Shown here: positions 58,626-63,698 of the stretch, piece after piece
Position numbering within the stretch: the first letter of the stretch is position 1
How the letters are laid out: the number at the start of each line of letters is the position of its first letter
Origin: Acidobacteriota bacterium
GTDB lineage: Bacteria; Acidobacteriota; Terriglobia; Terriglobales; Acidobacteriaceae
Direction of reading: 5' to 3'
Assembly (NCBI GenBank): GCA_021791875.1
Contig: JAJYVU010000014.1
Span: 1 to 63,698 of the forward strand
Length of the DNA stretch: 63,698 nt
Notes under the pieces: generated by a model
Told to the model about the DNA's origin: nothing
What the model saw: only the letters and a program-made list of their open reading frames with translations
Database searches by the model: none
Program-made: the position numbers and the translations under genes

Positions 58626-60374
58626 ATGCGTCTTGCTGAAGCATTGCAGATTGCCGGACGAAAAGGCGGCACGCTCGATAGGTCTGTTCACCTGCTTACC
58701 GGATTTTCCCCTTTGCACTTAGAGACCTTTTTAAAGGCTTATCTGCAATTACGCTTTTCGAATGATTCGATCCGCATTCATACGGGCCTATATGGCGACC
58801 TGGAAGGAAATCTGGAGAGAGCGCTTGAACAGCCATCCGAAGGCTCCATTATTTTTCTGGAATGGGAGGATATCGATACCCGGCTTGGTTTTCGTGGGAG
58901 CGGTGGCTGGACGGTAGCGAAGATTGAAGATATAGCTTTACAGGCCAAAGCGAAGCTTGCGCGATTGTTGACGAAAATTGAAGCATTGACCCGGACGGCG
59001 CCGGTTGTTCTCGTTTCTCCTACCTTGCCCCTTCCCCTGCTTGTTCATTCTTCGCCTGTGCTGGCCAGCAAGTGCGAAGTTCTCCTCAATGTTCACTTAG
59101 GAGAGTTTTTAGCCAAAGTCTTTTTACTTCCCGGGATTCGGTTGCTTAGTTCCCTGAACCTTGCTCAGGAGTCTCCCTTCCAAAGTCGCCACGATGTAAA
59201 TCTAGAATTGGCGGTGGGTTTTCCATACACGATTGGACACGCCGATACGCTCGCTCGCCTTTCCGTCAACTCCCTGTTCCCGGGTGTGCCGAAAAAGGGT
59301 CTGATCACCGATCTTGATCAGACCTTATGGAAAGGCATCCTCGGCGACGTGGATGTGCATGGCGTATCGTGGTCCCTCAATGACAAAGCTCAAGTCCACG
59401 GGCTTTATCAGCAACTGCTGGATTCGCTCGCGGAAGCCGGGGTGCTTTTAGCAATTGCTTCGAAAAATGATCCCCAACCGGTGAGCGCGGCGTTGCTGAG
59501 AACCGACCTCCTTTTGCGAGCGGAGACATTTTATCCTGTCGAAACCGGCTGGGGACGCAAATCCGACGCCGTGGGCCGGATCTTGAAGGCATGGAATGTC
59601 GGTGCTGACAGCGTAGTCTTTGTAGACGACAGTCCGATGGAATTGTCTGAGGTTTCTGAGAGATTCCCGCTCATCGAATGCTTGCAGTTTCAGCCTTCCG
59701 ATCCTGTTGAGATATTGGCCCTGCTCAAGCGTCTGCGGGAATTGTTCGGAAAGGAAGAGGTCCAGGAGGAAGATCGCCTGCGCGCAGCAAGTTTACGCAG
59801 CGTGTCCAAGTTGCAGGACGAGGTCGTGGAAGCCGGTTCCACTGAATTTATCGCACGGCTCAATGCAAGGGTCACTTTCGAGCCTGTCGATGGCAACCAG
59901 AAACGTGCGTTCGAATTGGTGAATAAGACCAATCAATTCAATCTCAATGGCATGCGGTACACCGAGGCGGAGTGGCAGACGCGGCTAAACCGTCCCGGCA
60001 CGTTTCTGACCACTGTTTCTTATGAGGATCGCTTCGGTCAGTTAGGGCGAATCGCAGTTCTCGGAGGTTACTTCGAAGGCGGCCGATGCATCGTGGATAT
60101 TTACGTGATGAGTTGCAGGGCCTTCTCGCGACTCATTGAATTTCAGATTCTGCGGCAATTGTTTGAAAGGTCCGGAGCCAAATCGATTTTATTGAGATTC
60201 AAACCTACTGAAAAGAATGGCCCCATGCAAACATTTCTGAGTCAACTCAATTTGTCTGGGTTCACTATTAGAGGTGAGGTCGAACTATCGGCAGCGGATT
60301 TCTCCGCAGTTTGCCCAATGCTAAATCACGAGGTCATCGAGCAGTGGACGATGCAACAATCAGAGAGAAGTTAG
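58626..60374 (+). CDS. FkbH-like HAD-IIIC family protein
   Basis: 582 residues. An N-terminal SGNH-like region (residues 1-200) is followed by a HAD phosphatase core with Asp229 and Asp231 in LITDLDQTLWKGILG, the thiol/lysine region LLAIASKNDP and VVFVDDSPMELSEV. The C-terminus is GNAT-like (FELVNKTNQFNLNGMRYTEAEW..RIAVLGGYFEGGRCIVDIYVMSCRAFSRLIEFQIL). FkbH enzymes take a glyceryl unit from a glycolytic phosphate ester, remove the phosphate and load it on an acyl carrier protein. The next gene is an ACP and overlaps it by 31 nt. Codon use is less GC-rich than its neighbours, suggesting transfer. Confidence 0.9.
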   Translation: MRLAEALQIAGRKGGTLDRSVHLLTGFSPLHLETFLKAYLQLRFSNDSIRIHTGLYGDLEGNLERALEQPSEGSIIFLEWEDIDTRLGFRGSGGWTVAKIEDIALQAKAKLARLLTKIEALTRTAPVVLVSPTLPLPLLVHSSPVLASKCEVLLNVHLGEFLAKVFLLPGIRLLSSLNLAQESPFQSRHDVNLELAVGFPYTIGHADTLARLSVNSLFPGVPKKGLITDLDQTLWKGILGDVDVHGVSWSLNDKAQVHGLYQQLLDSLAEAGVLLAIASKNDPQPVSAALLRTDLLLRAETFYPVETGWGRKSDAVGRILKAWNVGADSVVFVDDSPMELSEVSERFPLIECLQFQPSDPVEILALLKRLRELFGKEEVQEEDRLRAASLRSVSKLQDEVVEAGSTEFIARLNARVTFEPVDGNQKRAFELVNKTNQFNLNGMRYTEAEWQTRLNRPGTFLTTVSYEDRFGQLGRIAVLGGYFEGGRCIVDIYVMSCRAFSRLIEFQILRQLFERSGAKSILLRFKPTEKNGPMQTFLSQLNLSGFTIRGEVELSAADFSAVCPMLNHEVIEQWTMQQSERS

Positions 60375-60592
60375 TGCGTTGCTTTTCGGCGGTATTTCCG
60401 GACTTGAACCCAGATGAAATCGAGTCCGCGAACATTGAAAACACGAGCGGGTGGGATTCCATCGCCCATGTCACCGTGCTCACACTGATCGGCGAGGAGT
60501 TTGGAATCAATATCGATTTCGACCGGTTCTCGGGTGCTGCTTCGTTCGAGGCGTTCGTTGCCCAGCTCAGAGAATCTGCGTCGATTCACTGA
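60344..60592 (+). CDS. Acyl carrier protein
   Basis: 82 residues from GTG 60344, with GAGG about 10 nt upstream; the open frame starts at TTG 60311. The phosphopantetheine site is Ser39 in SGWDSIAHVTVL, and the helix pattern (IREKLVRCFSAVFPDLNPDEI..IGEEFGINIDFDRF) is that of a small ACP. The 31-nt overlap with fkbH implies translational coupling, so it is the probable acceptor of the glyceryl group. Confidence 0.9.
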   Translation: MDDATIREKLVRCFSAVFPDLNPDEIESANIENTSGWDSIAHVTVLTLIGEEFGINIDFDRFSGAASFEAFVAQLRESASIH

Positions 60593-60609
60593 CGTTATTC
60601 TGAGCAGGT

Positions 60610-60629
60610 AATGCACGCAATCGTGCATT
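60610..60629. other. 8-bp hairpin between convergent genes
   Basis: AATGCACG (60610-60617) pairs with CGTGCATT (60622-60629) around CAAT, 18 nt past the ACP stop. No T run. Possible transcript end. Confidence 0.4.
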
Positions 60630-60718
60630 CGCCAAATTCGTAAATTATGCGAGGGATTCGGCGCACACCGGCTTCTTTGTGAGATGTCCTGACCGTAGCC
60701 GAAAATATTTCGCGAGAG

Positions 60719-61210
60719 TTACTTTTTATCAAGCGGTCGTAATCCGGAAATAAACTCTCGATGTGAGGTATTCATCGTAAACGGTACCGTGACTTTTCCA
60801 AGCACTCTTGATTTTTGGCTTCCGAAGAGCGCGTGGCTCGGCACACTCGACGAAACAATGGATGACGCAGCGATCACAGAGCCTTCACCAATTGTCACTG
60901 TTTCCCCAACGGATACTGAGATTAGTGCGTTTGCTCCGATGAAAACATCCTTTTCAATCACGATGCGTCCAGGACCGCGGGTATGTGCAATCAGAATCGA
61001 GCGGAGACAGATCTGGGCGCCGTCGTGGATTTCGATGCATTCAGGATATTCGTTTTCCAGATAGACGTCGTCTCCGATGAAGACATGGCCGTAAATACGG
61101 ACGCCGCGTAATTTGTGAAGAAACGGTCGAAAGGAAGTCGAACCTGGGGCAAACCGCGCGATGAGTGCGAGAATCCGGTTTGCCGATCTTCTAAAGAGAG
61201 ATTTCTTCAT
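60719..61210 (-). CDS. Hexapeptide-repeat (LbH) acyltransferase
   Basis: 163 residues from ATG 61210 with GGGGGAAGC just upstream. The left-handed beta-helix has turns such as VRIYGHVFIGDDVYLENEY, IEIHDGAQICLRSILIAHT, RIVIEKDVFIGANALISVSVGETVTIGEGSVIAASSIVSSSVPSHALFGSQ. The family O-acetylates sugars in polysaccharide and O-antigen synthesis. The C-terminus HREFISGLRPLDKK is polar. The IS66 element begins 20 nt upstream of the start, so its native promoter is separated or lost. It is convergent with the ACP gene; all three could belong to one surface-glycan locus. Confidence 0.85.
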   Translation of the reverse strand: MKKSLFRRSANRILALIARFAPGSTSFRPFLHKLRGVRIYGHVFIGDDVYLENEYPECIEIHDGAQICLRSILIAHTRGPGRIVIEKDVFIGANALISVSVGETVTIGEGSVIAASSIVSSSVPSHALFGSQKSRVLGKVTVPFTMNTSHREFISGLRPLDKK

Positions 61211-61257
61211 GCTTCCCCCGTCGTCTTCAGTAAGCGTCCGCTTCAGGCCGTGTAGAC

Positions 61258-61683
61258 GTGGTTGGCGTCGTGCTTGACGATTTCCTTGTGAACGACGCGA
61301 TAGAAGTTGGGAGCGAAGGCGGTCGTGCGAAGCGGATTCATCGCACGGCTGAGGAGAAGCGGCGGATTGTAGAACTGACGCTGGTGCCGGGTGCGTCGAT
61401 TGCCCGCGTGGCACGCGAGAACGGCGTCAACGCCAACCAGGTCTTCCAGTGGCGCTATGAACACCGCAGGGGGATAGGCTGGGCCGCTGGCCGAACACGC
61501 GCAGAGCTTCTGCCGGTGACCTTGACCAGCGAGCCGGACAGTATGGTGACGGCTGAAGCTGCGCCGGTTGCGGGCTCCTGTGGTTCGATCCACATTGAGC
61601 TGCCGGGCCGTGGACTGGTAACCATAGAGAACGGCGTCGATCCCACACTTGTGCGTGCTGTTCTGGGGAGTCTGCTGCGGTGA
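61258..61683 (+). CDS. tnpA: IS66 TnpA (Orf1), HTH protein
   Basis: 141 residues from GTG 61258. The helix-turn-helix IHRTAEEKRRIVELTLVPGASIARVARENGVNANQVFQWRYEHR is the IS66 Orf1/IS3-Orf-A type DNA-binding part. It is needed with TnpB for transposition. Its TGA overlaps the GTG start of tnpB. The exact start is uncertain: no clear ribosome-binding site. Confidence 0.88.
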   Translation: MVGVVLDDFLVNDAIEVGSEGGRAKRIHRTAEEKRRIVELTLVPGASIARVARENGVNANQVFQWRYEHRRGIGWAAGRTRAELLPVTLTSEPDSMVTAEAAPVAGSCGSIHIELPGRGLVTIENGVDPTLVRAVLGSLLR

Positions 61684-62027
61684 TCGATCTGAAGACAGGC
61701 ACACGGATATGGATCGCAGCCGGATTCACGGATCTGCGTCGCGGCTTTCGAGGCCTGAGTTCACTGGTCGAGACGGTGCTGGAGCAGCAGCCTTATTCCG
61801 GCCACGTCTTTGTCTTCCGGGGCAAGCGCGGAGATCTGATCAAATTGCTTTGGTTCGATGGCGATGGTCTCTGTCTTTTTCAGAAGCGCCTGGAGCGCGG
61901 CCGCTTCGTATGGCCGCAGGCTGAGAGCGGAACCGTGGCACTGACGCGTGCGCAGTTGTCGATGCTTCTGGAGGGTATTGACTGGCGTCAGCCGCGGAGA
62001 ACATGGGAACCACCGATGGCAGGATAA
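61680..62027 (+). CDS. tnpB: IS66 TnpB (Orf2) accessory protein
   Basis: 115 residues, GTG start at 61680 overlapping the tnpA stop. It shows the Orf2 signature IWIAAGFTDLRRGFRGLSSLV, GHVFVFRGKRGDLIKLLWFDGDGLCLFQKRLERGRFVWP. Essential in IS66 transposition, mechanism unknown. Length is the family standard. Confidence 0.95.
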   Translation: MIDLKTGTRIWIAAGFTDLRRGFRGLSSLVETVLEQQPYSGHVFVFRGKRGDLIKLLWFDGDGLCLFQKRLERGRFVWPQAESGTVALTRAQLSMLLEGIDWRQPRRTWEPPMAG

Positions 62028-62079
62028 GTCACGCATTTTTGACCTGTAACTGCTCTCTATCTGTGGCATACTCACTGCG

Positions 62080-63621
62080 ATGGCTTCTCCCCACCCGGCG
62101 ACTGTTGATCTGAGTTCTCTGGACCGCGCGGCTCTGGAAGCATTGATCGCAGCCCAGCAGGAGAAGCTGCTCAACCGCGACAACGAGATTGAACATCTGA
62201 AGCTGGTGATCGCGAAGCTGCGGCGCATGCTCTTCGGCACGAAGAGCGAGAAGATCAGCCGCGAGATCGATCAACTGGAACTGAAGCTCGAAGAGCTGGA
62301 GACGCAGCAGGCGGAGCGCGTTGCGACATCCCCAGAGACAAGCACTCCCGCTAAGGCCAGACCGGCACGGCGTCCACTTCCCGAACATCTGCCGCGCGAA
62401 GTGCACACGCATCTGCCTGGCGAAGATGCATGTCCGGATTGCGGCGGGCAGTTGCGCAAGCTGGGCGAGGATGTCTCGGAGATTCTGGAGCGTGTGCCAG
62501 CCACCTATAAGGTGATCCGCCATGTGCGGGTGAAGATGGCCTGCAGCCGATGCGACGTCATTGTTCAGGCGCCGGCGCCGTCACGGCCCATCGAGCGCGG
62601 ATTGCCTGGACCGAACCTTCTGGCGCATGTGCTGGTCTCGAAGTACGCGGACCATCTCCCCTTGTATCGCCAGTCGGAGATCTTCGCCCGCGAGGGCATT
62701 GAACTCGAACGCTCCACGCTGGCTGACTGGGTGGGAGCTGCCAGCCATCTGCTGTCTCCACTGGTCGATCAGATTCGCAGGCATGTGCTGACGGCGGACA
62801 AGATCCACGCCGATGACACGCCGGTGCCGGTCCTGGCGCCGGGCAACGGCAAGACCAGGACGGCGAGACTGTGGACGTATGTGCGCGATGATCGCCCCTC
62901 GGGCCAGCCGGTACCGCCGGCTGTTTGGTTCGCTTACACCGCAGATCGCAAGGGCGAACATCCGCGCCGACATCTGCGTGACTTCACCGGCATCCTGCAG
63001 GCTGACGGTTACGCGGGCTTTCATCATCTGTATGAGGGCGGCAGGATTCTTGAAGCGGCTTGCTGGGCCCACGTCAGGCGCAAGCTGTATGACATTCAAG
63101 TTGCGACCGGCTCCGCGATCGCAACCGAAGCTGTCCAGCGCATCGGCGCGCTCTATGACATCGAACGAGAGATCCGCGGCAAGCCTCCCGACCTGCGATG
63201 TCAGGTCCGCCAGGCACGATCCTGGCCTCTGGTTGAGGAACTGCATCGCTGGCTGAACGAAACTCTCACCAGGCTCTCGCGCAAGTCCGACACGGCCGCG
63301 GCGATTCGCTATGCGCTATCGCGCTGGCGTGCGCTCACCCGCTACCTCGACGATGGACGCATCGAGATGGACAACTCGGCGGCCGAGCGGGCACTGCGTG
63401 TTGTGGCTTTGGGAAGAAAGAACTTTCTGTTCTGCGGTTCCGATGCCGGCGGCGACAGTGCCGCCGCCATCTACTCGTTGCTGGGGACAGCCAAGCTCAA
63501 TGGGCTTGATCCGGAGCTCTATCTCCGTCGCGTGCTCGAACAGATCGCCGATCACACCATCAACCGCATCCAGGAACTCCTGCCCTGGAATCTCGACGCA
63601 CCCCAGAACCACCCCGCCTAA
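62080..63621 (+). CDS. tnpC: IS66 TnpC DDE transposase
   Basis: 513 residues. N-terminal leucine-zipper-like coil ([32 protein letters not shown], TnpC LZ domain), then a zinc-binding part ([13 protein letters not shown] and CSRCD), then the DDE nuclease: first Asp in [12 protein letters not shown], second in [15 protein letters not shown], with [12 protein letters not shown], and Glu in [14 protein letters not shown]-terminal IS66 helical part ([28 protein letters not shown]). Full length and apparently intact, so the element may still be active. Confidence 0.96.
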   Translation: MASPHPATVDLSSLDRAALEALIAAQQEKLLNRDNEIEHLKLVIAKLRRMLFGTKSEKISREIDQLELKLEELETQQAERVATSPETSTPAKARPARRPLPEHLPREVHTHLPGEDACPDCGGQLRKLGEDVSEILERVPATYKVIRHVRVKMACSRCDVIVQAPAPSRPIERGLPGPNLLAHVLVSKYADHLPLYRQSEIFAREGIELERSTLADWVGAASHLLSPLVDQIRRHVLTADKIHADDTPVPVLAPGNGKTRTARLWTYVRDDRPSGQPVPPAVWFAYTADRKGEHPRRHLRDFTGILQADGYAGFHHLYEGGRILEAACWAHVRRKLYDIQVATGSAIATEAVQRIGALYDIEREIRGKPPDLRCQVRQARSWPLVEELHRWLNETLTRLSRKSDTAAAIRYALSRWRALTRYLDDGRIEMDNSAAERALRVVALGRKNFLFCGSDAGGDSAAAIYSLLGTAKLNGLDPELYLRRVLEQIADHTINRIQELLPWNLDAPQNHPA

Positions 63622-63622
63622 T

Positions 63623-63659
63623 CTCAAGTGTCCACTTGAGATTTACGTGGACACTTGAG
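63623..63659. terminator. Hairpin after tnpC
   Basis: CTCAAGTGTCCAC (63623-63635) pairs perfectly with GTGGACACTTGAG (63647-63659), 13 bp and an 11-nt loop, starting 1 nt after the tnpC stop. A shorter rival hairpin, CTCAAGTG/CACTTGAG (63623-63640), is nested in it. No T run; it may end transcription or block read-in. Confidence 0.6.
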
Positions 63660-63698
63660 TTCCAAGCCGAACAACTACGGTTCAACCCGGACGCTTAC

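Larger units (their letters stand above)
61230..63698 (+). mobile_element. IS66-family insertion sequence, complete
   Basis: 2469 bp with terminal inverted repeats GTAAGCGTCCG at the left end (61230-61240) and CGGACGCTTAC at the right end (63688-63698). It holds the three genes tnpA, tnpB and tnpC in the usual order and direction. The right repeat is the last base of the window, so the outer target-site duplicate (8 bp in this family) cannot be checked; the left flank is CGTCTTCA. It lies just upstream of the acyltransferase start. Confidence 0.93.

Noticed and set aside
60311-60343. TTG start for the acyl carrier protein
   Set aside because: The extra 11 residues are not ACP-like and the GTG at 60344 has a better placed GAGG.
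1-63698. CRISPR array
   Set aside because: No series of regularly spaced direct repeats and no cas-like gene was seen.

Overview
The window most likely comes from an acidobacterium (Acidobacteriaceae/Terriglobia type). The reasons are a GC-rich sequence, two very large Oar-like TonB-dependent receptors with an N-terminal carboxypeptidase-regulatory-like domain, secreted CRTAC1 (FG-GAP/ASPIC-UnbV) and TPR proteins, and many secreted glycoside hydrolases without any SusD-like partner. Placement is inferred from gene families only; there is no rRNA or complete tRNA.

Layout. (1) 1-31.4 kb is a plant-polymer and outer-membrane uptake region. It holds a partial TonB receptor, a beta-propeller/phosphoesterase protein, an aquaporin-like channel, a GH43, a CRTAC1 protein, a GH51 arabinofuranosidase, a complete TonB receptor, three TPR proteins, a LacI regulator, a DUF4965 'glutaminase' protein and, in one operon, a DUF5695-type protein with a GH127-type beta-L-arabinofuranosidase. 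A GH39 enzyme lies further on at 45.8 kb. Arabinose-containing polymers are the common theme. LacI-type boxes lie upstream of the GH51 gene and the complete TonB receptor. (2) Inside this region are an orphan hypA and a MarR/YceI/pirin unit with an 18-bp perfect palindrome as probable operator. (3) 32.8-45.7 kb holds a six-gene operon for trans-4-hydroxy-L-proline catabolism: epimerase, three-subunit D-hydroxyproline dehydrogenase, deaminase and 2-oxoglutarate-semialdehyde dehydrogenase. It is divergent from a GntR/FCD regulator and flanked by a secreted BNR/sortilin-like propeller protein and a secreted S9 (DPP-IV type) peptidase. Short related motifs recur upstream of the TonB receptor, the DUF5695 gene, the BNR gene, the hydroxyproline operon and the peptidase, suggesting one regulon. 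(4) 47.7-56.5 kb holds the Tex RNA-binding factor and a stress-type island: RaiA-cold-shock fusion, truncated helix-hairpin-helix protein, universal stress protein, BON/SRPBCC protein, ComEA-like HhH protein, thiamine-binding protein, YbhB, a DUF5335-like protein and a PRPP synthetase. A perfect CRP-type palindrome lies in the central divergent promoter. (5) 56.5-63.7 kb is accessory DNA: a small secreted protein of unknown function, a tRNA-like 3' remnant, an FkbH-acyl-carrier-protein pair, a hexapeptide acyltransferase and a complete IS66-family element whose right inverted repeat is the last base of the window.

How the genes fit together. Secreted hydrolases and peptidases release sugars and (hydroxy)proline peptides, TonB receptors import products, and LacI, GntR and MarR regulators gate the systems. 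The stress island looks like an independent unit. The FkbH/ACP/acyltransferase genes look like the edge of a cell-surface glycan or lipid locus cut by the IS element. Small hairpin repeats recur between genes, including three copies of a 7-bp-stem, 9-nt-loop element. All functional assignments rest on reading motifs by eye; no database search was possible.
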